A stretch of DNA of 64,000 nt, from positions 2,840,992-2,904,991 of the forward strand of contig CP054183.1 of NCBI GenBank assembly GCA_015709695.1. The letters run 5' to 3'. Each line of letters starts with the position of its first letter. The stretch's first letter is position 1. The translations under genes were made by a program, and so were the position numbers. Positions 8,393-17,608 of the stretch are shown in pieces. Source of the stretch: Gammaproteobacteria bacterium. Lineage in GTDB: Bacteria > Pseudomonadota > Gammaproteobacteria > Steroidobacterales > GCA-2729495. The notes below the pieces were generated by a model. The model was not told where the DNA came from and made no database searches. It saw nothing but the letters and a program-made list of their open reading frames with translations.

Positions 8393-9733
8393 TCAGAGGA
8401 TGTACCGGCTGAGGTCCTGGTTCTTCGCCAGGTCGCCGAGGTGCTGGTCGACGTAGGCGGCGTCCACCGTCAGCGCCTGGCCGCCGCGGTCGGCCGCTTC
8501 GAAGGAGACCGACTCCAGCAGGCGTTCCAGCACGGTGTGCAGGCGGCGGGCGCCGATGTTCTCCATCTGCTGGTTGGCGTGGTGGGCAATCTCGGCGAGG
8601 CGCCGCACGCCATCGGCCGCGAAGGCCACGCCCATGCCCTCGGTGGCGAGCAGCGCCGTGTACTGCGCGCAGAGCGAGGCATCCGGTTCGGTGAGGATGC
8701 GCACGAAATCGTCCGCGGTCAGCGAGGCGAGCTCGACGCGGATCGGGAAGCGGCCCTGGAGCTCGGGCACCAGGTCCGAGGGCTTGGAGGCATGGAAGGC
8801 CCCCGAGGCGATGAACAGCACATGGTCGGTGCGCACCATGCCGTACTTGGTGCTGACGGTGCAGCCCTCCACCAGCGGCAGCAGGTCGCGCTGCACGCCC
8901 TCGCGGGAGACATCCGCGCCGCCGATGGTCTCGCCGCGCCGGGCAACCTTGTCGATCTCGTCGATGAAGACGATGCCGTTCTGCTCGACGTTGCGCAGCG
9001 CCTCGGCCTTGATCTCCTCGTCGTTGACCAGGCGCGCGGCCTCCTCGTCCACCAGCAGGTCCAGCGCATCGCGTACCTTGAGCTTGCGCACTTTCCGGCG
9101 CTGCGCGCCGAGGTTCTGGAACAGCCCCTGCAGCTGGCTGGTCATCTCCTCCATGCCGGGCGGCGCCATGATCTCCACGCCCGCCGGCACCGCCCGCAGC
9201 TCGATCTCGATCTCGCGATCGTCGAGCTGGCCCTCGCGCAGCATCTTGCGGAATTTCTGCCGGGTCTCCGACTCGCGGCCGCCGCCCGGCGCCTGGCCGG
9301 CACCGAAGCCGCCCGGGGGTGGCGGCAGCAGCGCGTCGAGCACGCGGTCCTCGGCGGCATCCTCGGCGCGGTGGCGCACCCCCGCGGTGGCGGTCTCGCG
9401 CGTCAGTTTCACCGCCGCGTCCGCCAGGTCGCGGATGATGCTGTCGACGTCGCGCCCGACATAGCCGACCTCGGTGAACTTGGTCGCCTCGACCTTGACG
9501 AAGGGAGCGTTGGCGAGGCGTGCGAGGCGGCGCGCGATCTCGGTCTTGCCGACGCCGGTGGGACCGATCATCAGGATGTTCTTCGGCGTGATCTCCTGGC
9601 GCAGCGGCTCGGCCACCTGCATGCGCCGCCAGCGGTTGCGCAGCGCGATGGCGACGGCGCGCTTGGCCTGGTCCTGGCCGATGATGTGCTTGTCGAGTTC
9701 CTGGACGATCTCGCGCGGGGTCATCTGCGACAT
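8393..9733 (-). CDS. hslU: HslU, ATPase subunit of HslVU protease
   Basis: A 446-residue AAA+ unfoldase (ClpY). It has Walker A GPTGVGKT (57-64), the pore-loop GYVGRD, an inserted I domain with a Gly/Pro-rich loop (about 130-155), Walker B IVFIDEID and the conserved C-terminal end DLSRYIL that activates HslV. It feeds unfolded proteins into the HslV chamber. The start at 9733 has AGGGAG at a good distance and gives [17 protein letters not shown], the family's usual N-terminus. It follows hslV by 25 bases. Confidence 0.97.
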   Translation of the reverse strand: MSQMTPREIVQELDKHIIGQDQAKRAVAIALRNRWRRMQVAEPLRQEITPKNILMIGPTGVGKTEIARRLARLANAPFVKVEATKFTEVGYVGRDVDSIIRDLADAAVKLTRETATAGVRHRAEDAAEDRVLDALLPPPPGGFGAGQAPGGGRESETRQKFRKMLREGQLDDREIEIELRAVPAGVEIMAPPGMEEMTSQLQGLFQNLGAQRRKVRKLKVRDALDLLVDEEAARLVNDEEIKAEALRNVEQNGIVFIDEIDKVARRGETIGGADVSREGVQRDLLPLVEGCTVSTKYGMVRTDHVLFIASGAFHASKPSDLVPELQGRFPIRVELASLTADDFVRILTEPDASLCAQYTALLATEGMGVAFAADGVRRLAEIAHHANQQMENIGARRLHTVLERLLESVSFEAADRGGQALTVDAAYVDQHLGDLAKNQDLSRYIL

Positions 9734-9758
9734 GGCTGCTCCCTGGCCCGGCGCGCAG

Positions 9759-10295
9759 CTAGCGCGGCAGGGTCTCGATGACGATGTTGCTGTTGGTGTA
9801 GATGCAGATGCCGGCGGCGATCTCCAGCGCATGGCGCACGATCTCGGCGGCGGCGAGCCGGGTGTGGTCCAGCAGTGCGCGCGCGGCAGCCTGGGCGTAG
9901 GGGCCGCCGGAGCCGATGGCCATGAGGTCGTCCTCGGGCTCGATGACATCGCCGTTGCCGGAGATCACCAGCGACTTCTCCATGTCGGCGACGCAGAGCA
10001 GCGCCTCCAGGCGGCGCAGGCGGCGGTCGGTGCGCCAGTCCTTGGCCAGCTCGATGGCCGAGCGGGTGAGGTTGCCGTGCTGGGTCAGCTTGGCCTCGAA
10101 GAGCTCGAACAGGGTGAAGGCATCGGCCGTGCCACCGGCGAAGCCGGCGATCACCTTGCCCTCGGCCAGCTGGCGGACCTTGCGCGCATTGGCCTTCATG
10201 ACGGTGTTGCCGAGGGTGACCTGGCCGTCGCCACCGATGGCGACCACGCCGTTGCGGCGCACGGAGACGATGGTGGTGCCGTCGAACTGCTGCAT
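9759..10295 (-). CDS. hslV: HslV, peptidase subunit of HslVU protease
   Basis: A 178-residue threonine peptidase (ClpQ) of the proteasome type. The catalytic Thr is the first of the TT pair in [10 protein letters not shown]. Six residues (MQQFDG) come before it, so a short propeptide must be removed after Gly to free the Thr, unlike E. coli HslV where only Met is removed. [22 protein letters not shown] and [14 protein letters not shown] are all present. It is first of the hslV-hslU pair. Confidence 0.96.
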   Translation of the reverse strand: MQQFDGTTIVSVRRNGVVAIGGDGQVTLGNTVMKANARKVRQLAEGKVIAGFAGGTADAFTLFELFEAKLTQHGNLTRSAIELAKDWRTDRRLRRLEALLCVADMEKSLVISGNGDVIEPEDDLMAIGSGGPYAQAAARALLDHTRLAAAEIVRHALEIAAGICIYTNSNIVIETLPR

Positions 10296-10399
10296 CGGGG
10301 GAACTCGCTGGGCTGGCGGCGGGGGTGAAAATGCTACACGACCTGCCGCCCAGGTCGGGACGAATCGGTGGCATTCAATGGGCCGGCGGCAGAATAAAG

Positions 10400-10428
10400 G
10401 CAGCGGGGCCCACGAGGGGCCCCGCTGC
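10400..10428 (-). terminator. Rho-independent terminator after the Cys-repeat gene
   Basis: A perfect 12-bp GC-rich stem (10400-10411 with 10417-10428) with a 5-base loop. On the minus strand it is followed by CTTTATTCT, a T-rich tract. It lies 23 bases downstream of the Cys-repeat gene stop and separates it from hslV. Confidence 0.85.
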
Positions 10429-10451
10429 GTCAGGCTCGGATTGACAGCCGC

Positions 10452-10859
10452 TCAGGGCTGGGTCTTGCCTGCACCATCCCCTTGCTTCTGCTGCCAGCGG
10501 TCGCGCATCTGCTGCTTGCGCTGCTCGCACTTGGCCGGATCGGCGTCGCACTTCGCTTTCATCTCCTGCATGCGCTGCTTGCGCTCCTCGCGCTGCTTCT
10601 GGCATTCGGCGGGATTCTTCCTGCACCATTCCTCGCGCTCGGCACGCTTGGCCTTCATCTTCTCGCACTCGGCCGGGTTCTTCCTGCACCATTCCTCGCG
10701 GTTCTGGCGCATCTCGGCGCACTTCTCCGGGTTCTTCTGACACCACTCCTGTGCCTGCGGCATGTTTGGCGGCGCCGCGTCATCGGCCCACAGGGCCGGC
10801 GGCGCCAGCGCCAGCAGGGCGGTCATGGAAACAGACGTGATCAGGGTCCTGGCTGACAT
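10452..10859 (-). CDS. Secreted protein with tandem Cys-x6-Cys repeats
   Basis: A 135-residue protein with a clear signal peptide (cleavage probably after ALWA). The mature part holds four copies of a Cys-x6-Cys unit: CQKNPEKC, CRKNPAEC, CRKNPAEC and CDADPAKC. Three are preceded by Glu-Trp, and all are joined by very charged Lys/Arg/Glu helices. All eight cysteines fall in pairs, as expected for disulfide-locked helix turns or for metal binding in the periplasm. No family was recognised. It has its own terminator and sits between xerC and hslV, probably as a separate unit. Confidence 0.75.
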   Translation of the reverse strand: MSARTLITSVSMTALLALAPPALWADDAAPPNMPQAQEWCQKNPEKCAEMRQNREEWCRKNPAECEKMKAKRAEREEWCRKNPAECQKQREERKQRMQEMKAKCDADPAKCEQRKQQMRDRWQQKQGDGAGKTQP

Positions 10860-10985
10860 GGGGTCTCCTTGGGGTTGGCAGCCGGCGCAGCATCTCCATG
10901 TGCTGCCGGTTCCGGCCGCATGGGACAGGAACGGCCCGGGCCCGCGGCGGTTGACCGGAGCGGGCCGCCCCGGGCACGGGCGCCG

Positions 10986-11894
10986 TCATGGCCTGGAGGG
11001 CTTGCGCGCCCTGGGGTGGGCCTTGTCGTAGACCTGCGCGAGGTGCTGGAAGTCCAGGTGGGTGTAGATCTGCGTGGTGCTGATGTTGGCGTGTCCCAGC
11101 ATTTCCTGCACGGCGCGCAGGTCGCCGCTGGATTCGAGCAGGTGGCTGGCGAAGCTGTGGCGGAACAGGTGCGGGTGCACGCGCTGGCCGAGGCCCGAGC
11201 GCCGCGCCCAGTAGGCGACCCGTGCCTGCACCGAACGCGGGTTGATGCGCCGGCCACGAACGCCGGTGAACACCGCGCGCTCCCCCGCGGCAGCCATGCC
11301 GGCGCGCTCCCGCAGCCAGCCGGCCACCGCCTCGCGCGCGGCACGGCCCACCGGCACCAGCCGCGTCTTGCGGCCCTTGCCGGTGACGCGCACCAGGCCG
11401 TCGCCGAGATCGATGTCACCGAGGTCCAGACCCACCAGCTCGGCGAGGCGCAGCCCGGAGGAGTACAGCAGCTCGAGCATGGCGCGGTCGCGCAGGGTCA
11501 CCGGGTCATCGCCGCGCATCTGCAGCAGGTGGCCCATCTGGTCCACGTCCAGCGTGGCCGGCAGGCGGCGTGCGGCGCGGGGTGCCGACACGCCAACGCC
11601 GGGATTGGCGTTGATCTCGCCCTCGCGCAGCAGGTAGCGCAGGAAGCTGCGGGCGCCGGACAGCCGGCGCTGGATGCTGCGCGGGTTCAGGCCGCTGCCG
11701 TGGCTGGTGGCGGCGAAGCGGCGCAGGTGGTGGACCTTGAGGTCACGCCAGGCGGCGATGCCCTCGCGATCGCAGAACTCGGCGAGACAGGCGAGGTCGC
11801 GCCGGTAGGCGCTGGCAGTGTGCGGGGAGAGGCGGCGCTCGAGCTGCAGGTGGCTGAGGAAGCGCTCCACCCTGTTCCACTCGGCGGGTTCCAT
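10986..11894 (-). CDS. xerC: XerC, tyrosine site-specific recombinase
   Basis: A 302-residue tyrosine recombinase. The N-terminal SAM-like DNA-binding domain covers about 1-100. The catalytic set is complete: Arg149 (SSGLRLAEL), Lys173, His242 and Arg245 (HLFRHSFAS), His268 (GHANIST) and Tyr277 (TQIYTHLD). With XerD it resolves chromosome dimers at dif. The dapF-DUF484-xerC neighbourhood identifies it as XerC rather than a phage integrase or XerD. Confidence 0.95.
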   Translation of the reverse strand: MEPAEWNRVERFLSHLQLERRLSPHTASAYRRDLACLAEFCDREGIAAWRDLKVHHLRRFAATSHGSGLNPRSIQRRLSGARSFLRYLLREGEINANPGVGVSAPRAARRLPATLDVDQMGHLLQMRGDDPVTLRDRAMLELLYSSGLRLAELVGLDLGDIDLGDGLVRVTGKGRKTRLVPVGRAAREAVAGWLRERAGMAAAGERAVFTGVRGRRINPRSVQARVAYWARRSGLGQRVHPHLFRHSFASHLLESSGDLRAVQEMLGHANISTTQIYTHLDFQHLAQVYDKAHPRARKPSRP

Positions 11895-11940
11895 TGGCCC
11901 TGACCTGCGCCGGCCCGCGTCGGCTGTTGCGCCGTCCTGC

Positions 11941-12636
11941 CTAGTGCAGGCTCAGCGCACAGGCGGTGAGTTCGCCCAGCCGTGCCAGGAAATCGATGCT
12001 CTTGGCCGGGTGGAAGTGCTCGGGATTGCGGCTGCCGATGGCGAGGAAGCCGAACTCCGAGCGCGGGCCGAGCGGCACCAGCGCCATCGACTGCATGTCC
12101 GCTCCCGGGCCGAAGAGGAAATCGCGCTGCGCCTCGCGCAGGCGCGAGCAGCGTGGCGCGGAGGTCTGCAGGAAGGACTTGAACGGGCCGAGGGCCGGGT
12201 CTTCGCGGTGCACGACCCGAACGAAACCCGAATGGCCCTGCGCCAGGCCGGGGACGCTGTCGAACAGCACCAGCGCCGCCTGGTCGACGGCGAAGCCCTC
12301 GCGCAGCTGTTCGTCGAGGATGTCGATGACGTTCTCGCGGCTGCGCGAGCGCATCAGCAGCAGCGCCAGCGCATGGATGCGGCTGGCGAGGCGGTCGTTG
12401 CCGTGGGCCACCTCCACCAGTTCCTTCAGCCGCGTCTCCATGGCCAGGCTGCGCTGGCGCAGCACGTCGAGCTGGCGCTCCACCAGGGAAATGGCGCCGC
12501 CGGTGGTGCGGTGGGGCAGGCGCAGGCCGGAGAGCAGGGTGAGGTTGCGCTCGAAGAAGTCGGGGTGGGCCTTGAGATAGCCGGCGACGGATTCCTCGGC
12601 GATTTCCGGGTACTCGAGCTGCGTGACCGAACTCAT
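11941..12636 (-). CDS. DUF484 family protein (GAF-like)
   Basis: A 231-residue protein of the DUF484 family found between dapF and xerC in gammaproteobacteria. The N-terminal helix (VAGYLKAHPDFFERNLTLLSGLRLPH) is the family hallmark. A coiled segment follows, then a GAF-like domain (about 95-225). The biochemical role is not known. Its ATG overlaps the dapF stop by 4 bases, so the two are coupled. Confidence 0.9.
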   Translation of the reverse strand: MSSVTQLEYPEIAEESVAGYLKAHPDFFERNLTLLSGLRLPHRTTGGAISLVERQLDVLRQRSLAMETRLKELVEVAHGNDRLASRIHALALLLMRSRSRENVIDILDEQLREGFAVDQAALVLFDSVPGLAQGHSGFVRVVHREDPALGPFKSFLQTSAPRCSRLREAQRDFLFGPGADMQSMALVPLGPRSEFGFLAIGSRNPEHFHPAKSIDFLARLGELTACALSLH

Positions 12637-13451
12637 ATGTCCACCGTCCCCTCGAATGCGGTAATCGCTTCACCGGTGAGCCAGACGGGAGTGTCGGCTC
12701 CATCCCAGCGCACGATCAGCTCGCCGCCCGGAAGGCTGACTTGAACCCGCGGCGCGAGCCAGCCGGCGCGCTGGCCGACCACCGCCGCTGCGCAGGCGCC
12801 GGTGCCACAGGCCCGGGTCTCGCCCACACCGCGCTCGAAAACGCGGAGCCGGATGTGTTCCGGGTCGAGCACCTGCATGAAACCGATGTTAGCACGGTTT
12901 GGAAAGCGCTCGTGGCGCTCCAGCGCGGCACCGAGCGTGTCGACGGGCGCATCGCCGACGTCGTCCACGCGCAGCACCGCGTGCGGATTGCCGAGCGAGA
13001 CGACGCGCAGCTCGACATTGCGCCGGCCCACCTTCAGCTTGTAGCTCGCGGCCTCGGCGTCCGCCAGGAATGGCAGGCTCGCGGGATCGAAGCGCGGCAC
13101 GGCGATCTCCACGCTGACCAGGCCGTTGTGCTCGAGACGCGCGCGCGACGTGCCGCCGCGGTGCTGGAGCACCAGCGAGCCAGAGCCCTCGCCGCCCACC
13201 AGCCGGGCGATGCAGCGGGCGCCGTTGCCACACTGCTCGGCCTCCGAACCATCGGTGTTGAAGATGCGGTAGTAGGTTGCGGCGCCGGCGATGTGCGGCT
13301 TCTCCAGCCACAGCAGCTGGTCGAAGCCGATGCCGGTCTTGCGATCGGCGAGGGCGCGGATGACCTGCGCCGCGGGTGGCGCGCCATTGCCGGCACGCAC
13401 GACGACGAAATCGTTGCCGAGGCCGTGCATCTTCGTGAAGGGAATGCGCAT
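12633..13451 (-). CDS. dapF: DapF, diaminopimelate epimerase
   Basis: A 272-residue PLP-independent epimerase that converts LL- to meso-diaminopimelate for lysine and peptidoglycan synthesis. The two catalytic cysteines sit in EQCGNGARC and in ACGTGACAAA. The N-terminus MHGLGNDFVVV and the substrate loop SLGNPHAV are present. The start at 13451 gives the canonical N-terminus; upstream in-frame ATGs would add unrelated residues. lysA and lptM, common upstream neighbours, are absent here; lptM lies far away at 51029. Confidence 0.96.
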   Translation of the reverse strand: MRIPFTKMHGLGNDFVVVRAGNGAPPAAQVIRALADRKTGIGFDQLLWLEKPHIAGAATYYRIFNTDGSEAEQCGNGARCIARLVGGEGSGSLVLQHRGGTSRARLEHNGLVSVEIAVPRFDPASLPFLADAEAASYKLKVGRRNVELRVVSLGNPHAVLRVDDVGDAPVDTLGAALERHERFPNRANIGFMQVLDPEHIRLRVFERGVGETRACGTGACAAAVVGQRAGWLAPRVQVSLPGGELIVRWDGADTPVWLTGEAITAFEGTVDI

Positions 13452-13476
13452 GGGTCCGTTCCGCGACTGGCCGGTC

Positions 13477-13502
13477 ATTATATCGGCATGGACTTTTGTC
13501 AA
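13477..13502 (-). promoter_or_regulatory. Candidate dapF promoter, overlapping parA -35
   Basis: On the minus strand a perfect TTGACA (13497-13502) and a perfect TATAAT (13477-13482) are separated by only 14 bases. Transcription would start near 13470, about 19 bases before dapF. On the plus strand TTGTCA (13496-13501) with TAGATC (13519-13524) at 17-base spacing could serve the ParA-like gene, so the two promoters would overlap. Confidence 0.5.
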
Positions 13503-13606
13503 ATGCCCCATTACCTTCTAGATCCCCGGCGCGGAGCCGGGGGCCGCCGCCCGGCTACCACGCTGCGGCCGGCGGGCCGACGCCGGGCAACCAGGGAAGA
13601 ACAACG

Positions 13607-14257
13607 ATGCGGCATATCATGGTGCTCAACGCCAAGGGCGGCTGCGGGAAAAGCACGATCGCCACCAACCTGGCCAGCTACTTCGCGACGCAGGACAAGC
13701 GCGTGGTGCTGGCCGACTACGATCCCCAGCGCTCGAGTCTCGACTGGCTGGCCAGGCGGCCGGCGGACCGGGCACCCATCGAGGGCCTGGAGGCCTACAA
13801 GCAGGGGCTGCGCGGCACGCCGCGCAATGCCGAGGTGGTGGTCATCGATGCCCCGGCCCGCGTCCACGGCCCGGAACTCACCGAGATGGTGCGCCATGCG
13901 GAGACCATCATCGTGCCGGTGCTGCCCTCGACCATCGATATCAGCGCCGCGGCCAAGTTCCTCGAGGACCTGACCGACGTCGGCCGTGTCGAGCGCCGCG
14001 AGGTGCGCATCGCGGTGGTGGGCAACCGGGTGCGGGAGAACACGCTGATCGCCGGCGAGCTCGACGAGTACCTCGATGGCCTGAAGACGCCTTACCTGAC
14101 CAAGCTGCGGGAGGCGCAGAACTACATCCGTGCCTATACCCGCGGGCTCGGCATCTTCGAGCTGCCGGAGTACCTGGCCTGGCCCGACTGGGAGCAGTGG
14201 GAGCCGCTGCTCGACTGGCTCGGCAGCCGGCGCAGCCGCCCCGTCGTCGCCGCCTGA
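13607..14257 (+). CDS. ParA-family ATPase
   Basis: A 216-residue Walker-type ATPase. The deviant Walker A motif KGGCGKST (about 10-17), the ADYDPQRSS switch and VVIDAPA are typical of the ParA/MinD family, which forms ATP-dependent dimers that position cargo in the cell. It is short and solitary: no parB, cheW or cell-division partner is next to it, so the cargo is unknown. The start at 13607 has AGGGAAG 8 bases upstream. It converges with hemY, 13 bases away. Confidence 0.85.
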   Translation: MRHIMVLNAKGGCGKSTIATNLASYFATQDKRVVLADYDPQRSSLDWLARRPADRAPIEGLEAYKQGLRGTPRNAEVVVIDAPARVHGPELTEMVRHAETIIVPVLPSTIDISAAAKFLEDLTDVGRVERREVRIAVVGNRVRENTLIAGELDEYLDGLKTPYLTKLREAQNYIRAYTRGLGIFELPEYLAWPDWEQWEPLLDWLGSRRSRPVVAA

Positions 14258-14270
14258 GGCCGCCGCGCGC

Positions 14271-15476
14271 CTAGCGCGTGCCGGCCGACGTGGCCGGCAT
14301 CGCCGCCTTCGGGCCCGCGGTGCTGAGCGCCAGGCCGCGCTGCCAGGCGCGGGCCGCGGCCTCTCGATCGCCGATGCGTTCCAGCAGCTGGCCCAGGGCG
14401 GCGCAGGCCTCCGGGGTGGGCCGGATCGACAGGCTGGTCTCCAGGTAGCTGCGCGCCTTGCCCCAGAGCTGGTTGCGGAACGAGAGCCGGCCGACGCTGA
14501 GCAACAGGTCCGGATCCTCGGGCCGTTCGCGCAGGAAGGCCTCGGCATTCTTCAGGTGCTGTGCGGCCTCGGGCACCGGCAGCTCGCCGTAGAGCCGGAT
14601 CAGGCCTGCGTCCCAGCGCTCACGCAGCGCCCGGCGGACCTCGGTCTCCGCGGTCGCCACCGCGCCGCAACGTGCCAGGGTCCGGGCCCTTGCCAGCACC
14701 AGGCGCGGCTCGCTTCGCAGTCCCTTCGGCACTTCGTCCCACAGGCCGTCGAGGCCGGCCTCGTCCAGCGCGGGATCGGCCAGCAGCGCCTCGAAGGCAT
14801 CCGTGGCCCAGCGGTTGAGCTTGGCCTGCGGCAGCGGCGGTGTCGCGCGCAGCGCCGGCAGCAGATCCAGCAGCGCGCGCCAGTCCTGCCGGCGCCAGTA
14901 GAGGGCCGCGAGGAGCTTCAGCGCCTGGGCATGCTTCGGGTTGTGCTCGCGGATGCGGTTGAGCGTGGCCAGCGCCTGGTCGAAGGACTGGTCATCCATC
15001 TGCATCTCGGCCTGGGCCAGCAGCACGGCGTCGGCCGCGGCCGGTTCCTGCTCGTAGGCCATGCGCAACCAGCCATCGCGGCGATCCGGGTCGTTGCGCT
15101 GGTGGGCGAGCCGGGCCGCCGCCAGGTAGTTCATCAGCGGCGCGCCGCTGCGGCGGGCGCCGCGGGTGAGCAGGCGTTCGCCCTGGTCGAGCTTGCCCGC
15201 GGCGATGGCAATGTAGCCGCGGGTGGCCTGGCGGCCGGCCCAGCGCACGCGCGCCCGCGCGGTGGCCTCGCCCAGCTGCCGCGGCACGCGCCAGAGCCAG
15301 GCGAACAGACGCACCGCCAGGTAGGCCAGCACCAGCAGGGCGAGGGCGATCGGCACCGACATCTCGATGACGTAGCCCTGGAAGCTGACCAGGACGTAGC
15401 CGTTGTCCTGCAGGAGGAAATGCCCGGCCAGTGCCCCGAGGGCCAGCGCCAGCGCAATGGCCAGCCCGCCCTTCAT
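14271..15476 (-). CDS. hemY: HemY, TPR-containing membrane protein of heme cluster
   Basis: A 401-residue protein with two N-terminal membrane segments (about 3-22 and 38-62), the HemY_N region with RQATRGYIAIAAGKLDQGERLL, and tetratricopeptide-like helices to the end. This is the gammaproteobacterial HemY, a late heme-pathway accessory protein, not the unrelated protoporphyrinogen oxidase of the same name. Its ATG overlaps the hemX stop by 4 bases. hemC and hemD, normally upstream, are not here. Confidence 0.9.
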   Translation of the reverse strand: MKGGLAIALALALGALAGHFLLQDNGYVLVSFQGYVIEMSVPIALALLVLAYLAVRLFAWLWRVPRQLGEATARARVRWAGRQATRGYIAIAAGKLDQGERLLTRGARRSGAPLMNYLAAARLAHQRNDPDRRDGWLRMAYEQEPAAADAVLLAQAEMQMDDQSFDQALATLNRIREHNPKHAQALKLLAALYWRRQDWRALLDLLPALRATPPLPQAKLNRWATDAFEALLADPALDEAGLDGLWDEVPKGLRSEPRLVLARARTLARCGAVATAETEVRRALRERWDAGLIRLYGELPVPEAAQHLKNAEAFLRERPEDPDLLLSVGRLSFRNQLWGKARSYLETSLSIRPTPEACAALGQLLERIGDREAAARAWQRGLALSTAGPKAAMPATSAGTR

Positions 15477-16495
15477 GGCGTGGACCCGCGCTCCCGCAGA
15501 CGCGTCAGCTCCGCCAGCGAGGCGGAGATGTCCGGCAGGGCATCCGGCAAGGCCGTGCCGGCGATGGCATCGAGCGAGGCCAGCGCCGCGGCCCCGCCGG
15601 CGCTGTCGGTGTCGTAGTACTGCAGGAGCTGGCGGCGGGCTTCCGCCAGCGAGGCACGGAAGGCGCGCGGCTCGTTCCTCAGCAGCGCCAGCCGCGCGAT
15701 CTGCAGCTCGATGCCGAGGCTGCGCGCCACCAGGTCGCCGGTCTCGGCGGTCACCGCGGTGGCCGGCGGCGTATCCGTGCGGCGCACGCTGACGACGCTG
15801 AAGAAGGCGCTGCGCAGGGTTGCCAGCGCACGCTCCGTGCCGGTCAGCTCCGCGGGAGCCCGCGCGGCCTCCGGCCGGAACTCCACCGGCGCCTGCCGCT
15901 GCGGCAGCTGGCGCAGCTGCGTCGCCAGGGCGTCGAGCTTCAGCACCAGGCCTTCGGCATCCACCGCCGGCACCGCGCGCAGGGCGGCCTGCTCGCTGGC
16001 GATGAGCTTGCGCACCGGCAGCAGGCGCGGGTCGCCCGCATCGCGCAGGTACTCATCGGCGATGGCCAGCGCCTTCAGCGCACTGCCGCTGTTGCCGGCG
16101 AGATTCTCCTGGGCATTGGCGATGCGCAGGAAGTAGGCGGCCTGGTCCACCAGCCAGGCATTGCGCGCATGGTCGCCACCGGGCAGCTTGGCCAGCGCCT
16201 CGTCGAGGCGGTCGATCCTGGCGGCGATGCTCTCCTGGCTGGTGCCGGCCGGGCCCAGGCGCGTGGCCAGGCGGCCGAGGTCCTCGCGCTCGCGGCTGAC
16301 ACGATCTTCGAGCGAGCCCAGGCGACGCTGCAGCTTCGCCAGCTCGTCGCGCTGGCCGCGCTCCGGCTCGCGCCCGCCGCGGCCGAACCACTGCGCAGCG
16401 GCGGCCGCCAGGGCGATGACGACGATGAGCGTGACGAGCCGCCCGAAGCGTCGGCCGCGATCCGGTGGAGGGGCGTTGTCGCTCGTTCCGCTCAT
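15473..16495 (-). CDS. hemX: HemX-like membrane protein (uroporphyrinogen-III C-methyltransferase family)
   Basis: A 340-residue protein with one membrane span near the N-terminus (about 20-40), a coiled coil (ELAKLQRRLGSLEDRVSRE) and a helical periplasmic part with AWLVDQAAYFLRIANAQENL, the HemX family signature. Databases often call it uroporphyrinogen-III C-methyltransferase, but no methyltransferase motif is visible. It is coupled to hemY. The start at 16495 (MSGTSDNAP) was chosen to give the usual short cytoplasmic tail. Confidence 0.9.
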   Translation of the reverse strand: MSGTSDNAPPPDRGRRFGRLVTLIVVIALAAAAAQWFGRGGREPERGQRDELAKLQRRLGSLEDRVSREREDLGRLATRLGPAGTSQESIAARIDRLDEALAKLPGGDHARNAWLVDQAAYFLRIANAQENLAGNSGSALKALAIADEYLRDAGDPRLLPVRKLIASEQAALRAVPAVDAEGLVLKLDALATQLRQLPQRQAPVEFRPEAARAPAELTGTERALATLRSAFFSVVSVRRTDTPPATAVTAETGDLVARSLGIELQIARLALLRNEPRAFRASLAEARRQLLQYYDTDSAGGAAALASLDAIAGTALPDALPDISASLAELTRLRERGSTP

Positions 16496-16594
16496 GGCGC
16501 GAAGCCCGTGTGGCTGCGAAGACGCCGTCATTCTGCCACGGCGCTGCGGCGACGTCGGCATGGAGGGCCCCGGGGCCCGCCGTCCTCGCGGCGC

Positions 16595-17527
16595 TCAGCC
16601 GCGGCGGAACGCGCGCGCCACCAGCACCGCCATCTTGTGCTCGAACAGCACCAGCGTCACGCCCGCCAGCACCAGCGCCGCACCCGCCGTGCCGGACCAG
16701 CTGACCGGCTCGTCCAGCACCAGGCTGCCGAGCAACAGCGCGATTACCGGGTTGACCACCGCATAGGTGGTGACCTTCTCCGCGGGCCAGCGTGTCAGCA
16801 GCCAGAGGTAGCTGGACTGCGCGAGGATGCTGCCGAAGACCGCGAGGAAGGCCAGCGCCAGCCAGCCGGCCGGCGCCACGGTGTCGAGGCGCAGCCCCGA
16901 GAACTCCCCGTGCAGCAGTGCCGCCAGGCAGAGAAAGGCGCCTCCGGCGGCGAACTGGCCACAGCCCAGCGCCAGCAGGCGCTGGCGAGGCACCGCTCCG
17001 CGCTGTACCAGTGTGCCGATGCTCCAGGCCGTCACCGCGACCGCCAGCGAGACCATGTAGCCGAGCCCCCGCAGGCCCGTGGTCGATGCCGTCTGGCTGA
17101 CGATGAGCCCCACGCCACAGACGCCGACGACCAGGCCGATGCCGGTCCAGATGCGGGGCCGGCGCCGGTTGAAGAAGCCCCAGTCGAGCAGCGTCACGCA
17201 GATCGGGATCGTCGAGTTCAGCAGCGCGGCGATGCCCGAGGGCACGCCCTGCATGGCGAACACCGTGAAGCCGTTGCCCAGTCCACAGAGCAGGACGCCG
17301 CTGACGATCACCGTGCGGGCCGGCAGGCCGGCCAGCGGCTTCGGTCCGCGCAGCCGGAGCAGGCCGTAGAGCAGTGCCGCGGCCAGCAGGAAGCGCATGG
17401 CGGCCGACAGGAACGGCGGCAGGTCCCGCAGCACGATGGCAATCGCGAGGTAGGTGGTGCCCCAGACGACGAGGATGCACAGGAAGGCGAGCGCGATGCG
17501 CACGCCGGGTGCAGCGGGTTCGGCCAT
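16595..17527 (-). CDS. EamA-family (DMT) membrane exporter
   Basis: A 310-residue protein with ten hydrophobic segments arranged as two EamA repeats, typical of drug/metabolite transporters such as RhaT- and YdcZ-like exporters. Signatures include VVWGTTYLAI near the start and TTYAVVNPVIALLLGSLVLDEP in the second repeat. The substrate cannot be told. The start at 17527 begins with a short cytoplasmic tail. It sits between comM and hemX with no tight coupling to either. Confidence 0.88.
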   Translation of the reverse strand: MAEPAAPGVRIALAFLCILVVWGTTYLAIAIVLRDLPPFLSAAMRFLLAAALLYGLLRLRGPKPLAGLPARTVIVSGVLLCGLGNGFTVFAMQGVPSGIAALLNSTIPICVTLLDWGFFNRRRPRIWTGIGLVVGVCGVGLIVSQTASTTGLRGLGYMVSLAVAVTAWSIGTLVQRGAVPRQRLLALGCGQFAAGGAFLCLAALLHGEFSGLRLDTVAPAGWLALAFLAVFGSILAQSSYLWLLTRWPAEKVTTYAVVNPVIALLLGSLVLDEPVSWSGTAGAALVLAGVTLVLFEHKMAVLVARAFRRG

Positions 17528-17608
17528 CGGCAGGGGTCTCGGTGGGACTCTGGTGGCGCCTGGGGCGGCACGGCCGCTCCGGTCGGGGCCCGCATGGTAC
17601 ACCGGTGC

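Noticed and set aside
6920..9781. Open frame of about 953 codons on the plus strand
   Set aside because: It is antisense to ubiJ, ubiE and hslU and has no recognisable domain; same GC-driven composition.
10986..11894. Tyrosine recombinase as a phage or element integrase
   Set aside because: The dapF-DUF484 neighbourhood and the sequence pattern are those of housekeeping XerC.
13496..13606. Upstream extension of the ParA-like protein
   Set aside because: The added residues are Pro/Arg/Gly-rich and unlike the family. ATG 13607 has a good AGGGAAG and begins exactly at the ATPase fold.
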